A DNA stretch of 64,000 nucleotides. It comes from Streptomyces sp. NBC_01463 (GTDB taxonomy: Bacteria > Actinomycetota > Actinomycetes > Streptomycetales > Streptomycetaceae). The notes under the pieces were generated by a model that saw only the letters and a program-made list of their open reading frames with translations, made no database searches and was not told the origin of the DNA. A program made the position numbers and the translations under genes. The stretch's first letter is position 1; the number at the start of each line of letters is the position of its first letter. Of the stretch, positions 19,192 to 27,191 are shown one piece after another. Where the stretch lies: assembly GCA_036227345.1 (NCBI GenBank), contig CP109468.1, positions 6,448,001 through 6,512,000 of the forward strand, given 5' to 3'.

Positions 19192-21225
19192 ATGTTGAGC
19201 AACATCCCCGAGGAGACCACCAGCTTCGTCGGACGGGAGGCGGAGCTCGACCGGATCGAACACGCCCTCGCCACGAGCCGGCTGACCACCCTCACCGGCA
19301 CCGGCGGGGTCGGCAAGACCCGGCTGGCCGTCCGCGCGGCCGGGCGCGCGGACGCCGGATACCGCGACGGCGTCCGCTGGGCCGACCTCGCCCCCCTCCA
19401 CGGAGACGAACTGCTCCTCGCCACCGTCTCCGACGCCGTCGGCCTCAGCGACCACACCCTGCGGATGCCCATCGACGTGCTGTGCGAATGGCTCGCCGAC
19501 AAACACCTCCTGCTCGTCCTGGACTCCTGCGAACATCTGCGCCCCGCCTGCGCGCACCTCCTCGGCGAGATCCTCACCACCTCGCCGGGACTCACCGTCC
19601 TCGTCACCAGCCGGCAGCCCCTGGACATGAAGGGCGAACAGCTCGTCGAGGTGGAGCCGCTGCCCGTGGAGGGCACCGCCGACGCCCTCGCCCTGTTCCG
19701 GGACCGGGCCGAGGCCGCCGCCCCCGGCACCCTCGACGAACCGGGCACCGCCACGGCCGCCGCCGAGATCTGCCGCCGCCTCGAAGGCATCCCCCTCGCC
19801 ATCGAGCTCGCCGCCGCGGCCGTCGGGCGCCGCAGCGCCGAGGAGATCGCCACCCGGCTCGGCTCGCGCCTCGACATGTTCGCCGACGCCACGCTCCGGC
19901 CGCCGCGCCACCGCACCCTGCGCACCACCATCGGCTGGTCCCACGAACTGTGCACCCCGAAGGAACGGCTGCTCTGGGCCCGGCTCGTCGTGCTGCGCGG
20001 CGACTTCGACGCCGACACGGCCGTCGCCGTCTGCACCGGGGGACCGCTCACCGCCGACGGCGTACGGACAGCGCTGCGCGGGCTGGTCGCCAAGTCGGTC
20101 GTCGCCCACGACGGCGTACGCCACCGCATGCTGGACACCCTGCGCGAGTACGGCCGGATGTGGCTCGCCGAACTCGGCGAGGAGCGCGCGGCCGCCGACC
20201 GGCACGCGGCCTGCTTCCTCCAGCTGGCCCGCAACGCCCACGCGGGCTGGACCGGCGACGACCAGATCCTCTGGTACCACCGCATCGCCGAGTCGCACGC
20301 CGACCTGTGCGCCGCCCTGGACCACCTCCTCGCCCACGACACCTCCGCGGCTCAGGAGATGGCCGGCCGGATCGGCTTCTTCTGGTGCTGCTGCGGCCAC
20401 CTCCCGCAGACCCGGGGCTACGCGCAGCGCGCCCTGGACGCCGGACCGGCCGCCGGCCCCCACCGCACCCGCGTCCTGTGGGTGCTCGGCATCTGCGTGA
20501 TGCTCCAGGGCGACTACCCGGCCGCCGAGCGGATCGGCGAGGAGTGCGTCCGGGCCGCCGCCGACGACGGGACCGACGAAGGCGTCCTGGCCGCCGCCTA
20601 TCTGCGCGGGCTCACCCATCTGATGACCGGCGAGCCGGACAAGGGGCTGCACGAGGTCGACCGGGTGCTGGGCACCACCGGGGCCGGCACCCCGCTCGAA
20701 TCCGCCTACCGGCTGCGCTGCCACCTGATCACCGTCTTCGCCCTCACCGGACTGGGCCGGCTGGACGAGGCGGCCGAGGCGGCCGTCGTCCTGCGCGCTG
20801 CCTGCGAGGCCAAGGACGAGTGCTGGACGCTCAGTTACGTCGACTACCAGCTCGCCCTGATCGCCCTGCTCCAGGACCGTGCCGAGGCGGCCGCCGCGCA
20901 CGCCCGGTCGATGCTCACGGGCAAGCACCGGCTCCGCGACAGCTTCGGCATCGCGCTCGGCCTGGACCTCCTGGCCGCCGCGCTCGCCGCTCAGGGCGAG
21001 GGTGCCCACGCCGCCCGGGTGTACGGCACCGGGCAGGTCTACTGGCGGATGGTCGGCCACCCCCAGCGCGGCACCCCGGAGCTGGGCCCGCTGCGCGAGG
21101 CCTGCGAACGCCAGGCACGCGCGGCCATCGGCGACGCCGCGTACCGGCGCGCCTTCGAACGGGGCCGAGCCGACAGCGCGGAGGCGGGCCTCGCCCTCGC
21201 CCTCCACGGCGAACTTCTCGCCTGA
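19192..21225 (+). CDS. AfsR/NB-ARC-type ATPase with TPR-like C-terminus, no DNA-binding domain
   Basis: A 677-residue STAND-type ATPase. It opens with the usual NB-ARC lead (SNIPEETTSFVGREAELD). Then come the Walker A motif GTGGVGKT (residues 36-43), Walker B around LLVLDSCEHL (Asp111) and the GxP-type segment GIPLAIELAAA. A winged-helix subdomain follows (GWSHELCTPKERLLW). The last 330 residues are Ala/Leu-rich helices resembling TPR repeats. Unlike AfsR or LuxR-type regulators, neither end carries a recognisable DNA-binding domain; the protein ends at YRRAFERGRADSAEAGLALALHGELLA-type helices. I use the ATG at 19192; an open upstream extension lacks similarity and would overlap the terminator. 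Its partner or signal is unknown. Confidence 0.75.
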   Translation: MLSNIPEETTSFVGREAELDRIEHALATSRLTTLTGTGGVGKTRLAVRAAGRADAGYRDGVRWADLAPLHGDELLLATVSDAVGLSDHTLRMPIDVLCEWLADKHLLLVLDSCEHLRPACAHLLGEILTTSPGLTVLVTSRQPLDMKGEQLVEVEPLPVEGTADALALFRDRAEAAAPGTLDEPGTATAAAEICRRLEGIPLAIELAAAAVGRRSAEEIATRLGSRLDMFADATLRPPRHRTLRTTIGWSHELCTPKERLLWARLVVLRGDFDADTAVAVCTGGPLTADGVRTALRGLVAKSVVAHDGVRHRMLDTLREYGRMWLAELGEERAAADRHAACFLQLARNAHAGWTGDDQILWYHRIAESHADLCAALDHLLAHDTSAAQEMAGRIGFFWCCCGHLPQTRGYAQRALDAGPAAGPHRTRVLWVLGICVMLQGDYPAAERIGEECVRAAADDGTDEGVLAAAYLRGLTHLMTGEPDKGLHEVDRVLGTTGAGTPLESAYRLRCHLITVFALTGLGRLDEAAEAAVVLRAACEAKDECWTLSYVDYQLALIALLQDRAEAAAAHARSMLTGKHRLRDSFGIALGLDLLAAALAAQGEGAHAARVYGTGQVYWRMVGHPQRGTPELGPLREACERQARAAIGDAAYRRAFERGRADSAEAGLALALHGELLA

Positions 21226-21273
21226 GGGCTGTCCCGCCATTCCGTGCGCCCGCCAGGGATTGCGGGACAGCCC
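21226..21273. terminator. 12-bp inverted repeat after the ATPase gene
   Basis: GGGCTGTCCCGC (21226-21237) and GCGGGACAGCCC (21262-21273) are perfect complements 24 bases apart. It can end transcription. The arm sequence also resembles termini of some Streptomyces insertion elements, but no element lies here. Confidence 0.55.
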
Positions 21274-21356
21274 CTGGTGAATCCCGCTTGTGCGTGTTCC
21301 CCCGTGCGGGAAGGGTGGGGGCCACCAAGCCTTCCACGCCTGTTCAGGAGCCCGCC

Positions 21357-21707
21357 ATGCCGCAGATCACCGTCGACTACTCCGCCGAGCTCGACGACAC
21401 CTTCGACCGTCCCGGCTTCGCGGGCGCGCTGCACCCGCTGATCGCCGAGACCGTCACCACCAAGATCGCCGCCTGCAAGACCCGCTTCCGCCGGGTCGAG
21501 GAGACGGTGGTCGCGGACGCCCCCGCCGGCGACGCGATCGTGCACGTCGACATCGCGCTGCTGCCCGGCCGCACCCCCGAGGTCCGGGCGCAGCTCACCG
21601 AGTCCGTGGTGGAGCTGCTGGCCGCGCACATCCGGCCGGCCGACGGGCTGACGCTCCACCTCTCGGCCGAGACCCGCGACCTCGACCCGTCCTACCGCAA
21701 GAACTGA
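21357..21707 (+). CDS. 5-carboxymethyl-2-hydroxymuconate isomerase-like protein
   Basis: A 116-residue protein of the CHMI (HpaF-like) branch of the tautomerase superfamily. It starts MPQITVDYS, so after removal of Met the catalytic Pro1 of the superfamily would be N-terminal. It contains RFRRVEETVV and the typical RTPEVRAQLTESVVELL helix. CHMI enzymes tautomerise an intermediate of homoprotocatechuate breakdown. No other genes of that pathway are here, so the real substrate is uncertain. CAGGAGCCCGCC precedes the ATG. The gene ends 21 bases before the convergent tetR gene. Confidence 0.8.
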   Translation: MPQITVDYSAELDDTFDRPGFAGALHPLIAETVTTKIAACKTRFRRVEETVVADAPAGDAIVHVDIALLPGRTPEVRAQLTESVVELLAAHIRPADGLTLHLSAETRDLDPSYRKN

Positions 21708-21728
21708 GACCCGGGGGAGGGCGCCGCG

Positions 21729-22451
21729 CTACCGCAGCCGCTGCGGGGGCACGGCCGGCACGGCGGGTGCCAGCGAGGAGAGCCGCGTCAGCAGCTCTCC
21801 GAACGGCCCGTCGGCCGGCTCCTGCGCGAGGACCCGCAGCACGACACCGGCCATCTCCTCGTTGTACGCGGCGCTCACCGCGGCCAGCGCCGCGAAGTCG
21901 TGGACGAGCTGCATCTCCAGCTCGGCCCGCGGGATGCGCCGCCCGTCCAGCCAGATCAGCGCCGTCGACTCGGCGAGCGAGACCCAGGACCTGACCACCA
22001 GCTCCAGCCGGGCCGGGGGTTCCTCGACACCGAGGTGGGCCAGGATCTGTTCGCAGGCCGCCTGGCGCACTCCGTCGATCATCGCGTTCGCCGTCGAGGA
22101 GCCCACCGCGGGTCCGCCCCGCATCAGCGCGGCGAAGCCGGGCCCGTGGTCGTCGACGAAGTCGAAGAACCGCTGCATCACCCGCAACAGCCGTGCGCCC
22201 AGCGGGCCTTCGCGGGGTTCCAGGAACCGGGCCGCCAACTCGTCGGCGGCCCGGCGCAGCGCGGCCTCGTACAGGCTCTGCTTGCCCGGGAAGTAGTGGT
22301 AGACCAGCGGCCGGGAGATCCCGGCGGCGGCGGCGATCTCGTCGATCGACACCTCGTCCGGGGACCGGTGACTGAACAACTCCAGCGCGACACCGATCAG
22401 CTGCTGTCTGCGCTCCTCGACGCCCATCCTGCGCCGCACCCCGGTCGTCAT
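21729..22451 (-). CDS. TetR-family regulator of the diiron/reductase operon
   Basis: A 240-residue TetR-type repressor. The N-terminal helix-turn-helix reads VSIDEIAAAAGISRPLVYHYFPGKQSLYEAAL (about residues 34-65, cited in two parts in the literature as helices 2-3); the rest is an all-helical ligand domain. It lies 37 bases after the ferredoxin-reductase gene on the same strand, so it is probably the last gene of an operon that it regulates. The candidate operator is at 24484-24499 over the first start codon. The ligand may be a lipid or hydrophobic compound handled by the PF10118 protein; that is inference. Confidence 0.85.
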   Translation of the reverse strand: MTTGVRRRMGVEERRQQLIGVALELFSHRSPDEVSIDEIAAAAGISRPLVYHYFPGKQSLYEAALRRAADELAARFLEPREGPLGARLLRVMQRFFDFVDDHGPGFAALMRGGPAVGSSTANAMIDGVRQAACEQILAHLGVEEPPARLELVVRSWVSLAESTALIWLDGRRIPRAELEMQLVHDFAALAAVSAAYNEEMAGVVLRVLAQEPADGPFGELLTRLSSLAPAVPAVPPQRLR

Positions 22452-22488
22452 GTGGAACAGGGTACCGACCGGCAGGTCCGGCGTCCGT

Positions 22489-23583
22489 CTAGAGGTCCAG
22501 CACCAGCCGCTCGCCCCGGCACCGTGACACGCAGATCAGCATCGCGTCGCGCCGCTCCGCGTCCGACAGGAGATCGTCACGGTGCTCGATGTCGCCCTCC
22601 AGGACGCGCTGTTGGCACGTACCGCAGAAGCCCTGTTCGCAGGAGTACGCCACATGCGGAAGCTCCGCGCGCACCGCGGCGAGCACCGACTGGCCGGCCG
22701 CGACCGGGACCGTGCGGCCCGAGCGGCGCAGCTCCACCTCGAAGGGCGGCGAACCCGCCGCGTCCGGGCCCGTCGCGGCGAACCGCTCCAGGTGCAGGGT
22801 GCGGCCGGGCGGCAGCGCCGCGGCGACCGCGTCCATCAGGGGCTCCGGACCGCAGCAGTGGACCGCCGTGCCCTCGGCCGTGTCCGCGAGGGCCGCCGCG
22901 ATGTCGGGGTGGCCCGCCTCGTCCTGCGGGACGACCGTGACCCGGCCGCCGTCGGCGCCCAGCTCCTCGATCTCCGCCAGGAACGGCATGGTCGCCCGGC
23001 TGCGGCCCCCGTACAGCAGCCGCCAGTCGGCGCCGGAAGCGGCGAGAGCGTGCAGCATCGGCAGGATCGGGGTGATGCCGATCCCGCCCGCGACGAGGAG
23101 GTACGCGGGGGCGTCGGCCAGCGGGAAACGGTTGCGCGGGCCGCGCACCTCGACCTCCTGGCCCTCGTGGAGCAGGGCGTGCACCTCGCGGGAGCCGCCG
23201 CGGCCGTCCTCGGCCAGCCGGGTCGCCACCGTGTACGCGCCGGTGTCGGCCGGGTCGCCGCACAGCGAGTACTGGCGGACCAGACCGGACGGCAGCACCA
23301 GGTCCAGATGCGCGCCCGGCTGCCAGGACGGCAGGTCCGGGCCCTCCAGACGGAGCCGCACGACACCGTCCGCGGGCTCGGTCCGCTCGGTGACCAGCAG
23401 CCGCCGTCCGGTGGTGGAACGGCGTTGCGCATGGCCGGAGACGGGCTCGTCGAGCGCGGGCAGCGGCCACAGCGGGGACGCCTCGATGCGCCGGCGCATC
23501 GCCCGCCTGGCGAGCAGCGCGGCACCGGCCACCACGACGACGGTACGCAGCCGGGGGAGGGGGAGAGGGAGGGAACGCGGCAT
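22489..23583 (-). CDS. Ferredoxin-type NAD(P)H oxidoreductase with C-terminal [2Fe-2S] domain
   Basis: A 364-residue electron-transfer protein. An N-terminal membrane-anchor-like helix (LRTVVVVAGAALLARRAMRRR) precedes a flavin-binding domain with RQYSLCGDP, then an NAD(P)H domain with GGIGITPILPMLHAL and CCGPEPLMDAV. The C-terminal plant-type ferredoxin domain has CEQGFCGTCQQ plus a distal Cys (VSRC or LICVS) as iron-sulfur ligands. The layout is that of oxygenase reductases of the phthalate dioxygenase reductase type. It starts two bases after the stop of the PF10118 gene. I read it as the electron donor of that diiron protein. Confidence 0.88.
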   Translation of the reverse strand: MPRSLPLPLPRLRTVVVVAGAALLARRAMRRRIEASPLWPLPALDEPVSGHAQRRSTTGRRLLVTERTEPADGVVRLRLEGPDLPSWQPGAHLDLVLPSGLVRQYSLCGDPADTGAYTVATRLAEDGRGGSREVHALLHEGQEVEVRGPRNRFPLADAPAYLLVAGGIGITPILPMLHALAASGADWRLLYGGRSRATMPFLAEIEELGADGGRVTVVPQDEAGHPDIAAALADTAEGTAVHCCGPEPLMDAVAAALPPGRTLHLERFAATGPDAAGSPPFEVELRRSGRTVPVAAGQSVLAAVRAELPHVAYSCEQGFCGTCQQRVLEGDIEHRDDLLSDAERRDAMLICVSRCRGERLVLDL

Positions 23584-23585
23584 GG

Positions 23586-24491
23586 TCAACGGGCTTCCGT
23601 CGTACGGGCCTCGGCCGCGACCGCGGCGGGCGAACGGGCGAGATAGTCGACGGCCTGCGCCGTGCTGCCCTCCTGCGAGGGGTGGTAACCGCGGCTCAGG
23701 TAGCGCGGGATGGACCGCAGCATCGACGGGGTGCTGGGCAGGGTGCCGCGGCGGCCGCTGCGGTAGAACTGCCCGAAGGACGCCTTGCCGTCCAGCAGGC
23801 TCGGGTCGTTCTCCATGAAGAACCGGGCGCCGCGCTGCCAGAGGAAGGCCAGCGCGGAGAACGCCGTCGCCCAGGTCCGCACCCGCCGCCGGTAACCGCC
23901 GTCGACGTGCATGAACACGTCGAAGGCGACCGAGCGGTGCTCGACCTCCTCCGCGCCGTGCCAGCGCAGCAGGTCCAGCATGGTGGGATCGGCGCCCCGC
24001 CGGTCCAGTGCGTCGGCGTTCAGGATCCAGTCGCCGAGGAACGCGGTGTAGTGCTCGATCGCCGCGATCGTCGCCACCCGTTCCATCAGCCACCACTTGC
24101 GCGCCCTGCCGGGCGGCAGCGTCCGGTCGCCGAGCAGCTTCTCGAAGAACCAGTCGATCTGCGCGGTGTACGGCGTCGGGTCGAGCCCGAGCTCCCGCAG
24201 GTGCGGCAGCACGTCGTCGTGGGCCTGGGAGTGCATCGCCTCCTGCCCGATGAACCCGATGACGTCCTGGCGCAGTTGCTCGTCGTGGATGTACGGGAGC
24301 ACCTGGCGGTAGACGTGGATGAACCAGCGTTCCCCCGCCGGGAGCAGCAGATGGAGCACGTTGATGGTGTGCGTGGTGAACGGGTCGCCGGGTACCCAGT
24401 GCAGGGGCGTCCTGTCCCAGGCGAAGGAGACCCGGCGGGCCTTGAGCGGGGTCCACTCCGACGCGACCGCCGCTGGCTGCGTGTTAGACAT
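23586..24491 (-). CDS. PF10118-family diiron protein (annotated as metal-dependent hydrolase)
   Basis: A 301-residue helical protein of the PF10118 family. The sequence shows a ferritin-like pattern of carboxylate/histidine ligands: GERWFIHVYR, GQEAMHSQAHD, IEHYTAF and HGAEEVEHRSVAFDVF. These E, ExxH and EExEH elements suggest a two-iron site. The family is usually called a metal-dependent hydrolase, but the neighbour is a complete oxygenase-type reductase. An oxidative reaction such as hydroxylation or desaturation of a lipid is therefore more likely; this is inference. It is the first gene of the operon with the reductase and tetR. No Shine-Dalgarno sequence precedes the ATG at 24491, so the message may be leaderless. 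Confidence 0.82.
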   Translation of the reverse strand: MSNTQPAAVASEWTPLKARRVSFAWDRTPLHWVPGDPFTTHTINVLHLLLPAGERWFIHVYRQVLPYIHDEQLRQDVIGFIGQEAMHSQAHDDVLPHLRELGLDPTPYTAQIDWFFEKLLGDRTLPPGRARKWWLMERVATIAAIEHYTAFLGDWILNADALDRRGADPTMLDLLRWHGAEEVEHRSVAFDVFMHVDGGYRRRVRTWATAFSALAFLWQRGARFFMENDPSLLDGKASFGQFYRSGRRGTLPSTPSMLRSIPRYLSRGYHPSQEGSTAQAVDYLARSPAAVAAEARTTEAR

Positions 24492-24499
24492 GTTGTCAA
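24484..24499. promoter_or_regulatory. Imperfect palindrome over the operon start codon
   Basis: TTAGACATGTTGTCAA reads as two facing TTGACA-like arms with one mismatch. It covers the start codon of the PF10118 gene. It is a reasonable operator for the TetR protein at the end of the operon. Confidence 0.4.
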
Positions 24500-24590
24500 T
24501 GTACTGAGGGGTAAGCCCGGGGAACAGGGGCGTGCGACGAAAATCCCGGACGACTCCCCGGCCGCCCCCGCGGCATCCGCTCGGCCACGT

Positions 24591-26537
24591 TCAGTGCAGC
24601 GCCCCGACCCGGCTGCCGTCCGCCAGCCGCCCGTTCAGCTGCGCCCGGTCGCCCGCCCGGGCCGGCACCGCGAGCAGCCGCCCCCGCGCGCGGCCCGCCA
24701 CCCCGCCCGAGGTGGTCAGCGAGGTGAACTGACGGCTGCCCGCCGCGAGTACGTACCACCGGCCGCCGTGCGACTTCCACAGCACGCCCGCCAGCACCCG
24801 GGGCGTACGCGCCCCGCACGCCGGGGAGTCCTCGGCGCGCGCCGCGACCGCCCCGGGCGGCCTGCTGCCGGGCGGCCGCGCGGACGGGGCCTGGAACTGG
24901 GCGAGGACCCGGCTCCCGGTGCCCCGCCAGGTCTCCGCCCGGGTGCACAGCCACTGGGCCGCACCGCCGCCCTCGGGCAGCGACTGCGTCGCGTACGTCC
25001 AGGAGTTGACCGTCCGCACACCGTGCGAGCGCACCGCCTTCAGCAGGCAGGCGGTCCGCGCCCAGCTCTCGTGCTCCGCGTGCCCCGAGACGTCGTGCGG
25101 TGTCGCCGGCGGGCCCGAGGTCAGCCGGGCCGGGGCGAGTTCACCGAGATCCGTCACCAGCCGCACCGCCGTGGCGTCGGACAGTTCGAGTGCCGTCCAG
25201 GACCGGCAGCCGGAGCCGGCCGCCGGGTCCGCCAGCGGGCCGGTCACCCCGTCGGAGGAGCGGTGCAGCGCGTGCGGCGCCCGCTGCGGCGCGAGCAGAT
25301 CCCGGACCCGCACCTGCCGCACCCAGGGAGCGGTCAGATAGCGGACCCCGTCCCGGGCCCGGTCCACGACCAGGGCGCCCGCCGAGGTGACGTCCGCCCC
25401 GTCGACCCGGGCGAAGTCGAGGGCCGCCCCCTCCGCGGGATCGGCGTTGCGCGCCTCCGCGTACCGCACGACGCGCAGCCCGTCGTGGAACAGCACGACC
25501 GCCGAAGCCCCGACCTCGCCCGCGTACAGCAGCTGCGGCGCCCCCATCGGCGGTCCCACCGGGGTCCGCGGCGTCGCCGACGTCCGCACACCGCCGCCGG
25601 GCCGCGCCCACACCGTCAGCGCCCGCCGCAGCAGCCGGGTGTCCTCGGTGCGGTCGCCCCGGGTGGGCCAGGCGGTGAAGTCGGTGCGCGGCGAACGCTC
25701 CCAGAACGTCGCCGGCACCACCCGCAGCGCTGCCGGGTCCAGGGCCTGTTCGGCGGCCGGGTTGAGTGCGTAGGGCGGGGCGGTCAGGCTGCCGCGGCCC
25801 AGGCCGTCGCCGGGCAGACCCAGCAGCGCCCCGCACACGAACAGCGCTGCGACGGCGGCCAGCGCCGCGCGGGCGTATCTGCGGCGGCGCGGCAGATCCG
25901 GCGGCCGGGCCTGCAACGAGCACGGGTCGAACCCGGGCGAGCCCAGCAGCGCGTACGGCGCCCGCACCCCGTCCGCCTCCGTCAGCGCCGCATGCGGATC
26001 GGCCACCCCCGCATCCGCCAGCTCCCGCCGGACCTCCCCGTCCGCCAGCCCCTCCAGACCCCGCAGCACGAACGCGGCACGCCCCGCACCGCTCAGCTCC
26101 GAAAGCCGTTCCTCCAGGGCGATTTCATCGGCACCGCCCGAGTGCGGGAACAGCCGGAGACCCCACACCAGCGGAAGGAGGGGCGGCAACTGGGCACGGT
26201 GCGGCCGGGCCCGCAGACGTAACGGCCGCCCTGCGGCCAGCGCGCCGCGCAGTACCTGCAACCGGACGTACGCGTAGCCGGGATCGGCCACCGCAGCGCG
26301 TCCGGGACGGCGGGGCGGCGGGACGGAGCCGGCGTCCGGGAGCCCGGCCCGGCGGGCCGCCTGGAGCGACCGCTGCGCCAGGGCGTGGGCGGCCAGGACG
26401 CGCCGGCCGCGGCTCGGCGTCTGCGGCAGGACCAGATAGCCGAGCCGGACCAGCCGCGGGTAGTGCTCGAGCAGCGCGGCCCCGTGCTCCGCATCGACCG
26501 GGGCGACGGCTGACGGTACCTCTGGCAGTGGGCGCAC
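24591..26537 (-). CDS. Conserved Streptomyces membrane protein of unknown function
   Basis: A 648-residue protein that I do not recognise beyond being Streptomyces-typical. The N-terminal 200 residues are helical and Arg/Ala-rich (HYPRLVRLGYLVLP, HALAQRSLQAARRAG), vaguely like sigma-factor-associated or RNA-polymerase-binding helices. One transmembrane helix follows near residue 235 (ARAALAAVAALFVCGALLGLPG). The remaining 400 residues are predicted extracellular, with several isolated cysteines (GSGCRSW, ARTACLLK, QWLCTRAE, SPACGART) that could form disulfides. The start used is GTG at 26537; an ATG two bases upstream is in another frame. No strong ribosome site is visible. Confidence 0.65.
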   Translation of the reverse strand: MRPLPEVPSAVAPVDAEHGAALLEHYPRLVRLGYLVLPQTPSRGRRVLAAHALAQRSLQAARRAGLPDAGSVPPPRRPGRAAVADPGYAYVRLQVLRGALAAGRPLRLRARPHRAQLPPLLPLVWGLRLFPHSGGADEIALEERLSELSGAGRAAFVLRGLEGLADGEVRRELADAGVADPHAALTEADGVRAPYALLGSPGFDPCSLQARPPDLPRRRRYARAALAAVAALFVCGALLGLPGDGLGRGSLTAPPYALNPAAEQALDPAALRVVPATFWERSPRTDFTAWPTRGDRTEDTRLLRRALTVWARPGGGVRTSATPRTPVGPPMGAPQLLYAGEVGASAVVLFHDGLRVVRYAEARNADPAEGAALDFARVDGADVTSAGALVVDRARDGVRYLTAPWVRQVRVRDLLAPQRAPHALHRSSDGVTGPLADPAAGSGCRSWTALELSDATAVRLVTDLGELAPARLTSGPPATPHDVSGHAEHESWARTACLLKAVRSHGVRTVNSWTYATQSLPEGGGAAQWLCTRAETWRGTGSRVLAQFQAPSARPPGSRPPGAVAARAEDSPACGARTPRVLAGVLWKSHGGRWYVLAAGSRQFTSLTTSGGVAGRARGRLLAVPARAGDRAQLNGRLADGSRVGALH

Positions 26538-26665
26538 ATTCAGCAGAACGAGCGAATCGTGCGATGGTCACTCCGGGGAGTGCCGACGGCCTGCCCCGCC
26601 CGGGGCGATCCCGGCCTTCTCCCGTTCGGCTGCCAGGACGTGCACCGACGCGGCACGATGGCCGG

Positions 26666-27142
26666 ATGGTGATGCGGCGCGGGACGCGAAGGATACGGGA
26701 CGCGCGGTGCCTCGCCGCCGTCGTGGCCGGCTGCGCCGGTCTGGCCCTGCTCGCGGGATGCACCGATGACGGCGACGGGACGAAGATCCCGCCGACCGCC
26801 ACCGGCACCCTGGAGGAACTCGCCGCCCGGGCCCACTGCGAGCCGAAGCTCCAGACCGACGCCCAGGAGCTGCGGCAGGCCAACTGCACCACGGACGACG
26901 GACGGTACGTCCTCGCCACCTTCGCCACCGACCGCGGCCAGCGGGAGTGGATCAACGAGGCCAACGACTACGGCGGCGCGTACCTGGTCGGCCGCAGATG
27001 GGTGGCCGTCTCGGACGCCACGGTGATCGCGGCACTGCGCGGCCGGCTCGGGGGGACGGTGGAGACCGCCTCGCCGCACCACTCGGGAAGTGGTGGCAGT
27101 GGGGGGAGCGAGACGGAACACTCCGGTCACCGCGGGAGCTGA
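26666..27142 (+). CDS. Small secreted lipoprotein of unknown function
   Basis: A 158-residue lipoprotein: positively charged start (MVMRRGTRRIRD), hydrophobic stretch, then lipobox LLAGC, with the cysteine near residue 30. The mature part has two further cysteines (AHCEPKL and QANCTTDD) that could pair, and resembles small beta-rich periplasmic-type proteins (RYVLATFATDRGQREWINEA). The tail is a Ser/Gly/His-rich string. It is divergent from the membrane protein at 24591-26537 and converges with the DUF1996 gene. ATGs at 26666 and 26672 are both possible starts. Confidence 0.7.
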   Translation: MVMRRGTRRIRDARCLAAVVAGCAGLALLAGCTDDGDGTKIPPTATGTLEELAARAHCEPKLQTDAQELRQANCTTDDGRYVLATFATDRGQREWINEANDYGGAYLVGRRWVAVSDATVIAALRGRLGGTVETASPHHSGSGGSGGSETEHSGHRGS

Positions 27143-27191
27143 CCGCGCAGGCGGGGGGAGCCGGGAGGGCGGTACACCGGCGAGGTGGCCC

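Noticed and set aside
21226..21273. Insertion-sequence ends (GGGCTGTCCCGC)
   Set aside because: The arms are only 24 bp apart with no transposase or target-site duplication, so a terminator is more likely.
25766..26665. 5' extension of the lipoprotein ORF to 25766
   Set aside because: The lipobox fixes the start near 26666, and the upstream part is antisense to the 24591-26537 gene.
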